A stretch of 64,000 nt of DNA from JBBDWK01 sp040902885 (lineage in GTDB: Bacteria; Acidobacteriota; Terriglobia; Bryobacterales; Bryobacteraceae): assembly GCA_040902885.1 (NCBI GenBank), contig JBBDWK010000068.1, positions 1 to 64,000 of the forward strand, read 5' to 3'. Below, piece by piece: positions 26,634-33,961 of this stretch. Under the pieces are notes generated by a model. The model searched no databases and had not been told where the DNA came from. It saw only the letters and a program-made list of their open reading frames with translations. Each line of letters begins with the position of its first letter. Position 1 is the first letter of the stretch. The translations under genes and the position numbers were made by a program.

Positions 26634-27020
26634 ATGCGCGAGGCCCGGACGCGCACACGGAAGACCGCGCTTTTCACGGCGATTGTGGTGCTGACGAACG
26701 TGCTCGGCAATTTTTCGCTCTCCTATGGCCTCCGCCATACGGGACTGGCGCTCTGGCAGTTGTGGGTAGCAGCCGGAGTCGCGCTGCTGATCGTGTGGAT
26801 GCTTTCGCATATGGCCCTGCTCAGTTGGGCGGATTTGAGCTTTGTACTTCCGGTTACATCCATCGGGTATGTCTTAGCCGCGCTCGCGGGCCTGGTTTTC
26901 CTAAACGAACGGATCTCATCGTTTCGCTGGACGGGAATCCTGTTCATCATGGCGGGGGTGACGCTGGTTGGCGTTACGTCTCCCAGCAGCGTCTCGCGGC
27001 GGAGCGGAGAAAAGACGTGA
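26634..27020 (+). CDS. Small EamA/SMR-like membrane protein, first of a pair
   Basis: 128 aa with four predicted membrane helices (TALFTAIVVLTNVLGNFSLSYG; LWVAAGVALLIVWMLSH; DLSFVLPVTSIGYVLAALAGLVFL; WTGILFIMAGVTLVGV), a half-size EamA/SMR transporter. It starts three bases after the hpnJ stop and overlaps the next EamA gene by GTGA. Paired half-size EamA proteins such as ArnE/ArnF act as heterodimeric flippases for lipid-linked sugars. By analogy and by location between hpnJ and hpnI this pair may move a hopanoid precursor or its sugar donor across the inner membrane. That role is inference. Confidence 0.83.
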   Translation: MREARTRTRKTALFTAIVVLTNVLGNFSLSYGLRHTGLALWQLWVAAGVALLIVWMLSHMALLSWADLSFVLPVTSIGYVLAALAGLVFLNERISSFRWTGILFIMAGVTLVGVTSPSSVSRRSGEKT

Positions 27021-27379
27021 AGTGGCTCCTGGTGGCGGTGATTGTCGCGGCTACTTCGCTGGGCGAACTGTTCCAGGCGATGGGCATGCGGCGTCATGGC
27101 GAAATTGACGACTTCCGCCCCGGCGCGCTTGGACGCACTCTCTCGCTCCTTGTCCGGAACCGCTACGTTCTGCTTTCGGTGGCCGCCATGGCGGTTTCGT
27201 TCTTCGCATTTCTGGCGCTGCTCTCGGTCTCCGATTTGAGCTTTGCCGTGCCCGCCACCGCGGCCAGCTATGTGATCGAGACGATATTGGCCCGCTCCAT
27301 CCTGAAAGAGCATGTGAGCTGGGAGCGCTGGACCGGCGCTTCGCTGGTTGCCTGCGGCGTAGCCCTGCTGGCGTTGTGA
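27017..27379 (+). CDS. Small EamA/SMR-like membrane protein, second of a pair
   Basis: 120 aa from GTG 27017, which overlaps the previous stop (GTGA) and has GGAG seven bases upstream. Four helices: WLLVAVIVAATSLGELFQAM, YVLLSVAAMAVSFFAFLALL, LSFAVPATAASYVIETILA and WTGASLVACGVALLAL. The conserved small-residue motif (SFAVPATAASYV) matches the first partner's SFVLPVTSIGYV, so the two probably form a heterodimer. Its stop overlaps the hpnI GTG by GTGA, so all four genes are translationally coupled. Confidence 0.82.
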   Translation: MKWLLVAVIVAATSLGELFQAMGMRRHGEIDDFRPGALGRTLSLLVRNRYVLLSVAAMAVSFFAFLALLSVSDLSFAVPATAASYVIETILARSILKEHVSWERWTGASLVACGVALLAL

Positions 27380-28485
27380 TCCATCCTCCCGCGTGGCCGG
27401 CTCTGGCAGCCGCCGCATACTGGCTCGTCGTGCTGCTTGCCGTCTGGAGGCATCTGGCCCGCCGGCGTGCATATCCCTCGTATGCTCCTCCGGTCTCGAT
27501 TCTGAAGCCCATACACGGGCGCGATCCCCAGTTCTACGAGGCCATTCGCGCGCACGCGACGCAACAATACGCCGGCCCGTTCGAGATTCTGTTCGGGGTC
27601 CGCGGCGCGGAGGAGCCCGCGCTCGAGGACATTGCCCGCCTTTCGGCAGAGTACCCCCAGGCGCAAATTCGCGTCATATGGGTGACCAGCAATCCCGCGA
27701 ATGCGAAGGTGGGATCTCTGGCCGACCTCGCCCGCGCAGCCCGCTACAACACCTTGCTGGTGAGCGACAGCGACATCCACGTGGAACCCGGCTACTTGCG
27801 GCGGGTCGTCGCGCCGCTGTCCGACCCGCAAATTGGAATTGTCACTTGCCTGTACCGCGCCCGCGCCCAAACCCGGGCGAGCCTTTTCGAGGCCATCGGC
27901 ATCGGCACGGATTTCGCCGCCGGGGTTCTGGTGGCGCCCCTGGTTGGTGTGGCCGAATTCGCCCTTGGTTCCACGATGGTGTTTCGAAGGGCCGATCTCG
28001 AAGCCATGGGAGGATTCGAAACCCTGGCAAGTTATCTCGCCGATGACTACCAGCTCGGCGCGCACATCTCCCGCCTGGGACGCCGCGTGGCGCTTTCCGA
28101 TGTGGTCGTGCAGACCAACCTGTCCGGATCGTGGCGAGACGTCTGGATGCACCAGTTGCGCTGGTCGCGCACGATCCGCGTCTGCCGGCCGATGGGCTAC
28201 TACGGCTTTGCGGCGACTCAGGCTGTCGTCTGGGCATTGCTTGCGGCCCTTGCCGGTGCCTGGCAGACTGCACTGATTACGCTTGGCATCCGCATGATCG
28301 CCGGCGTCGCCGTGGGAGCGGGCGTCCTCCGCGACCGGAACATACTCCGCTGCTTCTGGCTGATTCCCTTCCGCGATCTTTTCGGCTTCGCCGTGTGGGC
28401 GGCGGCGCTCGGCGGCAACACCGTGGAGTGGCGCGGCAAAAAGCTGCGGCTATTCCCGGACGGAACCGTCAAGCCCCTGCATTGA
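27376..28485 (+). CDS. hpnI: Hopanoid biosynthesis glycosyltransferase HpnI
   Basis: 369 aa, a GT21 (ceramide-glucosyltransferase-like) enzyme. An N-terminal membrane helix (8-25) precedes the catalytic domain PVSILKPIHGRDP, then DSD (131-133) for the metal/UDP-sugar, DD (223-224) and the Q260-L-R-W263 motif for the acceptor. Three C-terminal helices follow (about 270-350). HpnI adds N-acetylglucosamine to bacteriohopanetetrol; HpnK then removes the acetyl group and HpnJ acts. No hpnK lies in this window, so the deacetylase must be elsewhere or replaced. The 3' end overlaps the convergent mutarotase-like gene by 36 bases. Confidence 0.9.
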   Translation: MIHPPAWPALAAAAYWLVVLLAVWRHLARRRAYPSYAPPVSILKPIHGRDPQFYEAIRAHATQQYAGPFEILFGVRGAEEPALEDIARLSAEYPQAQIRVIWVTSNPANAKVGSLADLARAARYNTLLVSDSDIHVEPGYLRRVVAPLSDPQIGIVTCLYRARAQTRASLFEAIGIGTDFAAGVLVAPLVGVAEFALGSTMVFRRADLEAMGGFETLASYLADDYQLGAHISRLGRRVALSDVVVQTNLSGSWRDVWMHQLRWSRTIRVCRPMGYYGFAATQAVVWALLAALAGAWQTALITLGIRMIAGVAVGAGVLRDRNILRCFWLIPFRDLFGFAVWAAALGGNTVEWRGKKLRLFPDGTVKPLH

Positions 28486-29694
28486 AGCGGGAACGGAGAT
28501 TGTCTTGCCGCTGCCGCGCTCGCGAACGATCACGCGCCCGTTCTCGCGCCGCACATCTTCGACGCCCGCGAATCCCGCGGGAATTTCGGCGAGGAAGATC
28601 AGGTACCACGTTTTCAGACGGCCGCGGCCGGGAATCCAGCGGAAGGTCGGCTTGCCCATGAACGTGCCGCGGTCGACGCTCCTTCGCAGCCCCTCGGCGA
28701 AGGGCGTGCTGCCGAACTCGATGCCCCGCGCGACGACCTTTCCGTCCCAGGGAACCGTCCGGTTGCTCTTGTTCTCCTGCCAATCCGCGATCCACGGGTT
28801 ATCGGCCGTCGGGAACAGATAGCCGATCAAGACCGGATAGCCGGTATGATACATGGTGAAGTAGTTCTCGGCGCGCGAGCCGTCCATCTCCAGCGGATAG
28901 TAGGTTCCCGAATGGGGCATGCGTTGAAACTCCCGCAAGCTCACCTTCTTGCCGTCCCGTGAAACGCCGTCCGGCCAGGTTACGGCTCCGGGCGCAAGCG
29001 AGTTCGTGGCTCCGCGCGATCCGACCTCGCCGCGCAATGCGGAAACGTCCATCATCGTCTTGCCGGGCTCGGCGAAGGGATCCCCAAAGGTGGCGTGCTG
29101 GACCCAATTGATCGGCCTGTCATAGAGGGCCTGGTTCTCCACCCACTCCTCCACCAGCACCGCGTGCTCCCCTTTTCGCAGCGTTACCGCGCGCTCCACC
29201 CGATACTGCGTCTTCGGTAGATCCGCCGCGTACCAGAGCTTCACCGCATCGGCCTTCCGGTCCGTCTTCAGATGTTTCCACTCGACGATAGGCGCCTCGC
29301 CGTGATTGCCGAGCTGGTTGCGCACCTCCTCATCCGAAGACGGCGCTCCGAAGGACGGAAAGCACAGCAGATGTCCCATGTATCCGGAGGAAAGCCAGCG
29401 GTGGCTTCCGTTGCCGTATAGCGCGTCGTGCCGGGCGGGATCGTATTCGTAAGGCTCAATGGTCGGATAGTGCGGCACGCGCATGGGATTGACGCTCTTC
29501 CTGGGGTCTTCGGACAAAAAGCGAATCTCCGCCAGGTGCCCGCCGCCGCGGAGCGCGTTGACGCGAATCTCTCCGTTCTCGAGTACGTAGGCTTTCCGGC
29601 CGTACACCGTATCGAGCCGGAACGTCTGTGCGAACGCGATGAGAGGGAGCAGCAGGAAGAAAGCGAAGCGGGAGAGCATGACTGAGTATCCCAT
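28450..29694 (-). CDS. Exported galactose-mutarotase-like protein, unknown function
   Basis: 414 aa from ATG 29694, which overlaps the histidine-kinase stop as TGATG; ATG 29679 is an alternative. A signal peptide ends LIAFAQ. The body reads as a beta-sandwich of the aldose-epimerase/mutarotase type: VLENGEIRVNALRGGGHLAEIRF, VERAVTLRKGEHAVLVEEWVENQ and a His-rich VQHATFGDPF segment near residue 210, where mutarotases carry catalytic residues. Probably periplasmic and carbohydrate-related; it could equally be a non-catalytic sugar-binding protein. No close family name is recognised. Confidence 0.7.
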   Translation of the reverse strand: MGYSVMLSRFAFFLLLPLIAFAQTFRLDTVYGRKAYVLENGEIRVNALRGGGHLAEIRFLSEDPRKSVNPMRVPHYPTIEPYEYDPARHDALYGNGSHRWLSSGYMGHLLCFPSFGAPSSDEEVRNQLGNHGEAPIVEWKHLKTDRKADAVKLWYAADLPKTQYRVERAVTLRKGEHAVLVEEWVENQALYDRPINWVQHATFGDPFAEPGKTMMDVSALRGEVGSRGATNSLAPGAVTWPDGVSRDGKKVSLREFQRMPHSGTYYPLEMDGSRAENYFTMYHTGYPVLIGYLFPTADNPWIADWQENKSNRTVPWDGKVVARGIEFGSTPFAEGLRRSVDRGTFMGKPTFRWIPGRGRLKTWYLIFLAEIPAGFAGVEDVRRENGRVIVRERGSGKTISVPASMQGLDGSVRE

Positions 29695-30998
29695 CAACCC
29701 GCCGGCAGTTGAATCTCCACGCTCAGTCCCGGCGCCGCGTTTCGCGCCTGGATCTTTCCCTTGTGCAGTTCGACGGCCCGGCGGGCAATGGCAAGCCCCA
29801 AACCGGCGCCGCCGCTGGCGCGGTTACGGTCGGTCTCCACGCGGAAGAACGGATCGAAGAGCCGTGGCAGAGCTTCTTCCGGCGCACCCGGCCCCCGATC
29901 CCGCACGACAACATGCGCGCTGCCGTTCTCCTGCCGGAGGGCGACCTCCACGGCGGTGTCTTGGGGCGCGAAGCGAATTGCATTGCGTACGACGTTCTCG
30001 ACCGCGCGCCGCAGCAGCTCGGGATCGGCCACCACCTCCACGGCATCCGGCGCATCCAGCTTGATGGAAGACCCGCGGTGTTGCGACTCGATGGAACAAT
30101 CGTCCACAACTTCGCCGAGCAGCTCCTGCAGGGAAACGCGCTCGCGCCGCAAGGAAGCCGGATCGCCTTCCGCGCGTGTGATCTGCAGAAGCTCGCCTAC
30201 CAGCGCGTTCAGCCGGTCGGCCTCTTTCTCGATGCGGTTCAGGGCGGCCTCGCGGTCGCTTCCGCTGCGCGCCAGTTCCACGGCAACGGCCAGGCGCGCC
30301 AACGGGCTGCGCAGCTCGTGCGAGATATCGGCCAGCAGCCTGCGCTCCGCGTTGAGCAGGGTTTGGATGCGGCCGGCCATGCGGTCGAACGTGCGCGACA
30401 GGGCGCCGAATTCGTCCTTGCGCCCCGTTCCGGCGCGAGCCGTCAGATCGCCCTGCCCGAAGCGCTCCACCGCTCGTTGCAGTTGACGGAGCGGCGATGT
30501 CAGATGCAGCGCGAATCCGTAGCTCAGCAGAACCACCACGCCGATGACCCAAAGATGCGAGGGCAGCAGCAGGGAGCGCCAGATGCCCAGCCGGCCTTCC
30601 GGGAAGACCAGCACGTACCAATAACGCCCGTCTTCGGAGCGGCGGGAGATCGCGGCGGGCCGAAGCCGAAACACCGAAGGCCGCCGCCTCTTCCGCGAAT
30701 CCGCGATCAGGTCCGAGCGGTCCTCGCCGGTCAGCAGGTCGCGCCCCGAAGCGTCCGTGAGAATGCCCTCGGCCCGGCTGGATCCTCCGGAGCGTTTCAA
30801 GAATCGAGCCAGCGCCTCCGCGCCGCCGGCCTCCCACGCGTAGCGGGCTTCACGCATCTGAAAGCTCAGCAGGTGGCCGATGGGCGGCCGGCGATCTTCC
30901 GACGTGAAGCTCAGGTAGGAGATGAGAATCACGCCGGAGATGGTCAGCAGGGCCGTCGCGACGAACCACAGCAGCGTCCTCGCAAACAGCGATCTCAT
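29694..30998 (-). CDS. CpxA-like membrane sensor histidine kinase
   Basis: 434 aa. Two membrane helices (about 8-28 and 150-168) frame a 120-residue periplasmic sensor, followed by HAMP (ending QRAVERFGQGDLTARAGTGRKDEFGAL), HisKA with the phospho-acceptor in LADISHELRSPLARL (about residue 226), and an ATPase domain (NVVRNAIRFAP, VRDRGPGAPEEALPRLFDPFFR, GGAGLGLAIARRAVELHKG). The domain order and segments match CpxA. It overlaps the response regulator by 4 bases. The divergent Spy-like gene and the GTAAA boxes support an envelope-stress role. Its periplasmic domain has basic patches (RKRRRPS) of unknown ligand. Confidence 0.9.
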   Translation of the reverse strand: MRSLFARTLLWFVATALLTISGVILISYLSFTSEDRRPPIGHLLSFQMREARYAWEAGGAEALARFLKRSGGSSRAEGILTDASGRDLLTGEDRSDLIADSRKRRRPSVFRLRPAAISRRSEDGRYWYVLVFPEGRLGIWRSLLLPSHLWVIGVVVLLSYGFALHLTSPLRQLQRAVERFGQGDLTARAGTGRKDEFGALSRTFDRMAGRIQTLLNAERRLLADISHELRSPLARLAVAVELARSGSDREAALNRIEKEADRLNALVGELLQITRAEGDPASLRRERVSLQELLGEVVDDCSIESQHRGSSIKLDAPDAVEVVADPELLRRAVENVVRNAIRFAPQDTAVEVALRQENGSAHVVVRDRGPGAPEEALPRLFDPFFRVETDRNRASGGAGLGLAIARRAVELHKGKIQARNAAPGLSVEIQLPAG

Positions 30999-31684
30999 TC
31001 GCCAACTCCGTCCTCGGGCGTCCGCGCGAACTGATAGCCCACGCCCCGCACGGTCTTGATGCGCTTGCGGTCGCTCTCCAGTTTTTTCCGCAGATGGCTG
31101 ACGTGCATGTCCACCGAGCGGTCGAACGCGGTAGCTTTCCGGTTGTACAAACTTTCCATCAGATCGTCTCGGGAGAGCACGCGCCCGGCCGAGCGCATCA
31201 GCAGCTCCAGAATGTCGAACTCGAACGTGGTGAGATCCACTTTGTGCCCCGCCACCGATACTTCGCGCGAGCCGGGATCGAGCGCTACCCCATTCACCTC
31301 GATGCGCGCGCCCGCCGGCTCCCGGCGCTCCAGCCTGCGCAGGATGGCGCGAATGCGCGCCACCAGCTCACGCGGATGAAAAGGCTTTGGCAGGTAATCG
31401 TCGGCGCCCAGTTCCAGCCCCACGATTCTGTCCACGTCCTCCCCGCGCGCGGTCAGCATCATGACCGGAACACGGCTGCGCCCGCGGAGACGCCGCAGAA
31501 TCTCGAAGCCGTCGATGCCCGGCAGCATCACGTCCAGCACTATCAGATCGAATTCGCCGCTTAGCGCCCGCTCCAGTCCACGGTTTCCTTCGTGCTCGAA
31601 GACTGTTGCAAAACCTTCCCGCTCGAGCAGCTCCCTCAAAAGCGTGCACAATTCCACATCGTCGTCTACTACCAGTATGCACAC
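30995..31684 (-). CDS. CpxR-like OmpR-family response regulator
   Basis: 229 aa from GTG 31684. The receiver domain has acidic residues DDD (7-9) and the phospho-acceptor D51 in LIVLDVMLPGIDG, with K in YLPKPF. The C-terminal winged helix contains LTTFEFDILELLMRSAGRVLSRDDLMESLYNR and VDMHVSHLRKKLESD. These segments are characteristic of CpxR. It is the first gene of the regulator-kinase operon and sits divergent from the Spy-like gene; the shared promoter region holds two CpxR-type boxes, so autoregulation is likely (inference). Confidence 0.91.
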   Translation of the reverse strand: MCILVVDDDVELCTLLRELLEREGFATVFEHEGNRGLERALSGEFDLIVLDVMLPGIDGFEILRRLRGRSRVPVMMLTARGEDVDRIVGLELGADDYLPKPFHPRELVARIRAILRRLERREPAGARIEVNGVALDPGSREVSVAGHKVDLTTFEFDILELLMRSAGRVLSRDDLMESLYNRKATAFDRSVDMHVSHLRKKLESDRKRIKTVRGVGYQFARTPEDGVGE

Positions 31685-31719
31685 GGGACGAATGTAACAC
31701 GCTCGCCGGAACGCCTACC

Positions 31720-31734
31720 GTAAAGATTCGTAAG
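31720..31734 (+). promoter_or_regulatory. CpxR-type box A (GTAAA-N5-GTAAG)
   Basis: GTAAAGATTCGTAAG, nine of ten positions of the enterobacterial CpxR consensus GTAAA-N5-GTAAA. It lies 36 bases before the cpxR-like start, in the divergent intergenic region. Confidence 0.55.
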
Positions 31735-31741
31735 TATGACC

Positions 31742-31756
31742 TTTACATTGATTTAC
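31742..31756 (-). promoter_or_regulatory. CpxR-type box B (perfect GTAAA-N5-GTAAA on the minus strand)
   Basis: The plus strand reads TTTACATTGATTTAC, i.e. GTAAATCAATGTAAA on the minus strand, a perfect consensus. Its centre is 22 bases (two helical turns) from that of box A, on the Spy-like gene side. A further single GTAAA lies at 31806-31810. Confidence 0.6.
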
Positions 31757-31818
31757 GCGTCCGATGCAAACTTCCGGCGTGGATTCGCGTTTAGCAATAT
31801 GAGAGGTAAACACCACCC

Positions 31819-32313
31819 ATGAACTACAAGCATTACACCCGGCCCCTCGCGGCGGCGATCCTTATGGCAGGTTTGGCGCTCGCGCAGGCGCCAGGCGGAC
31901 CCAACGCACCCACTGAACCGGGACAAGGCAGGAAGGAACGAAGCGGTGAATTTCGCAAACGAGTTCGCGGCTCCCACTTTCGAAACCTGAATCTCAACGA
32001 CTCCCAGAAGCAGCACGCCAAGTCCATCTTCGGGGCGGCACGCGAGGCCGGCAAGCCTGTTGCGGAGCAGCTCAAGCAGTCGCGCCAGGCCAGCTTTGAG
32101 GCCATCAAGGCGGGCAAGTCGGAAGCGGAACTCGATCAGCTCGCAGCCAATCAAGGAAGGCTGATTGGCCAGATGAGCGCCATCCACAGCAAGGCTTTCG
32201 CGCAGTTCTACAGCATTCTGACGCCGGAGCAGCGCCAGAAGCTCGAGGAGGCGCGGGAAGCGGGGGGCGGCAGAATGGGCGGCCCGTGGGGCACGGGCTT
32301 CCGCGGCCGTTAG
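31819..32313 (+). CDS. Spy/CpxP-like periplasmic chaperone-type protein
   Basis: 164 aa with a signal peptide (about 1-23, ending LALAQ). The mature protein is helical and highly charged, with NLNLNDSQKQHAKSIFGAAREAG, a long middle helix and the family signature LTPEQRQKLEEARE at the C-terminus, followed by a Gly/Arg tail. Spy and CpxP are cradle-shaped dimers that bind unfolded periplasmic proteins; CpxP also dampens CpxA. The gene is divergent from the cpxR/cpxA-like operon with CpxR boxes between, exactly the enterobacterial cpxP layout, and is closed by a strong terminator. Confidence 0.85.
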   Translation: MNYKHYTRPLAAAILMAGLALAQAPGGPNAPTEPGQGRKERSGEFRKRVRGSHFRNLNLNDSQKQHAKSIFGAAREAGKPVAEQLKQSRQASFEAIKAGKSEAELDQLAANQGRLIGQMSAIHSKAFAQFYSILTPEQRQKLEEAREAGGGRMGGPWGTGFRGR

Positions 32314-32341
32314 ACGCGGGCGGAAGCATGTGCTAACCAAG

Positions 32342-32394
32342 TGCGGCCCGGCAGCGTCTATCCAGATACAGACGGCAGCCGGGCCGCAATTTTT
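32342..32394 (+). terminator. Strong intrinsic terminator after the Spy-like gene
   Basis: Perfect 11-base inverted arms TGCGGCCCGGC (32342-32352) and GCCGGGCCGCA (32378-32388), with an inner GTCT/AGAC pairing that shortens the loop, followed by a five-T run at 32390-32394. It lies 28 bases after the stop codon. Confidence 0.8.
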
Positions 32395-32409
32395 GAGGGG
32401 AGGGAGCGC

Positions 32410-32910
32410 ATGAAGCGAATCTGGATCGGGGCAACGGCCATCGCGGCCACGTTGGTTGTCGTCGTGATCGCCCGCGCCCGCACGCAATCCGACGCCAACG
32501 CGAACGATGCTCGAGGCCAGGCGGCGCTCGAACTGGTGTGCGCCATTGATCGCGCACTCCCGGAGGCGAACATTCCGGGGGAGCGGCGGCAGTCTTTGCG
32601 GATCGCGCAGCGCTCGCTCTCGGTGGCCGTGGAGCGCTGGAACCGGGGCGCGGACATCGACCGCGCTTCGCTGGCTTTCGCTCTCGGCACAGTTCAGGAA
32701 ATCCTTGCAACCGGCGACTTCGCACCGACTCACCGCGATGCGATTCGCGCCCGCCTGATTCGGCTCCGGCATGCGCTCGACTCCGATGAAAGTCCGCGGC
32801 GCGTGCTCTGGCGTCTGCACCGCGCGCTGCACGATATCGGCGTGCCGGACAGCGTCAGCGCCCCGCTGAAGGTCCTCGGCCTGTTTCTCGCGGCGCGCTC
32901 CGCGGCATAA
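32410..32910 (+). CDS. Membrane-anchored small protein, unknown function
   Basis: 166 aa from ATG 32410, supported by GGGAGGG about six bases upstream. One N-terminal hydrophobic segment (IWIGATAIAATLVVVVIA, 4-21) is a membrane anchor or uncleaved signal. The rest is helical and Arg/Ala-rich without recognisable catalytic residues. The ribosome site lies just beyond the terminator of the Spy-like gene, so read-through or an unseen promoter would drive it. It could be part of the Cpx-like regulon, but nothing in the sequence proves this. Confidence 0.65.
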   Translation: MKRIWIGATAIAATLVVVVIARARTQSDANANDARGQAALELVCAIDRALPEANIPGERRQSLRIAQRSLSVAVERWNRGADIDRASLAFALGTVQEILATGDFAPTHRDAIRARLIRLRHALDSDESPRRVLWRLHRALHDIGVPDSVSAPLKVLGLFLAARSAA

Positions 32911-33015
32911 ACGAAAGGGTAGCCGCCGGCTCTGGCTCTGCATCCAGCTCCCAGCAGAACTCCGGGGCGTTCGGAAGACGGCAGCGCGCCAATGCCTGAG
33001 CGGAAGCGAATCCCG

Positions 33016-33825
33016 TTAACGCTTTGCATGCCCCTCCCGGGGCGGGAACAGCACCAGACGCACGTACAGCTTCCCTAGCTGCCAGAAGGTGGAGACCAGG
33101 GAAGGAAGTCTGAAGAATTGGGAGCGGCCGTGCAGCCGCGGATAATGATGGACACCGACCTCTTCCACCCGATACCGGCCGGACTCGAGCTTCTTCACCA
33201 GCTCCACGCAGACCGTGCCGCTGGTGGATTCCAGATCGATCCGTTCGAGCAGTTCGCGCCGTATCAATCGGAAATCGCAGTCGATGTCGCGAATGCGAAT
33301 CCGGAACAAGGTGCGGGCAAAGCGGTTGTAAACGTGTCCGATGACGATTCTGTGCCAAGGGTCCTGGCGCTCGAGTTTGAAGCCATTCACCAGGCCGACA
33401 TCGTCCGCCATCTTCGCGAGCAGCTTGGGCAGTTCGCTTGGATCGTATTGCCCGTCGCCATCGGTGTAAAACACCAGGTCGTTCCGCGCGGCCTTCAAAC
33501 CGCTGCGAAGAGCGGCTCCGTAGCCCCGGTTCTCCGCATGGGTCACCACCCGCAGGCATGGGTGCTGGCGCTGCAACCCGGCCAGCACCTGCTCTGTCGC
33601 ATCCTTGCTGCCGTCATTGACTACGATCACCTCATAGTCCTCGGCGCACTCCGGCAGCACGGCCATCGTCTTTTCAATCAGCCGTGGGAGCGAATGAGCA
33701 TCGTTATAAGCTGGAAAGAAAAGACTTAGGCTGCATCGCTTTTCAATCGCCAGGGCAAGCGAACCACTATCGACATGCCCCGGCGACGGACTTTCACCCG
33801 CTACTGCTTCACCCAATTCCTTCAT
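33016..33825 (-). CDS. Family 2 glycosyltransferase, dolichol-phosphate-mannose-synthase-like
   Basis: 269 aa with no membrane helices except perhaps a weak C-terminal one. The GT-A fold motifs are LSLFFPAYNDAHSLP, VIVVNDGSKDAT, HAENRGYGAALRSGLKAA and the metal-binding FYTDGDGQYDP; then DIDCDFRLIRRELLERI, typical of enzymes that put a sugar on polyprenyl phosphate. It could supply the lipid-linked sugar for an ArnT/PMT-like transferase such as that at 21652, but the two genes are not linked. Divergent from the NarX-like kinase; the 136-base gap carries ATACGGTAA repeats. Confidence 0.87.
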   Translation of the reverse strand: MKELGEAVAGESPSPGHVDSGSLALAIEKRCSLSLFFPAYNDAHSLPRLIEKTMAVLPECAEDYEVIVVNDGSKDATEQVLAGLQRQHPCLRVVTHAENRGYGAALRSGLKAARNDLVFYTDGDGQYDPSELPKLLAKMADDVGLVNGFKLERQDPWHRIVIGHVYNRFARTLFRIRIRDIDCDFRLIRRELLERIDLESTSGTVCVELVKKLESGRYRVEEVGVHHYPRLHGRSQFFRLPSLVSTFWQLGKLYVRLVLFPPREGHAKR

Positions 33826-33880
33826 TGGCGGACTGGAGGAGTCTCCTTGGAAGTACCGTTCCCGTTACAGCAAAGCTAAA

Positions 33881-33929
33881 ATACGGTAATCAAGTCTAGT
33901 GTGGTCCAATTGGCTTGGCTATACGGTAA
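33881..33929. repeat. Paired ATACGGTAA direct repeats in a divergent promoter region
   Basis: ATACGGTAA at 33881-33889 and again at 33921-33929, spaced by exactly 40 bases (about four helical turns). An inverted partial copy TACCGT is at 33854-33859. The region lies between the glycosyltransferase and the NarX/NarL-like operon, so these may be regulator-binding half-sites. Confidence 0.35.
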
Positions 33930-33961
33930 AGCCTGTATTTTTGAATGGGCGATTCAAGTTT

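Noticed and set aside
29709..31034. Plus-strand open frame (441 aa) opposite the CpxA-like kinase
   Set aside because: Antisense shadow; no ribosome site or domain.
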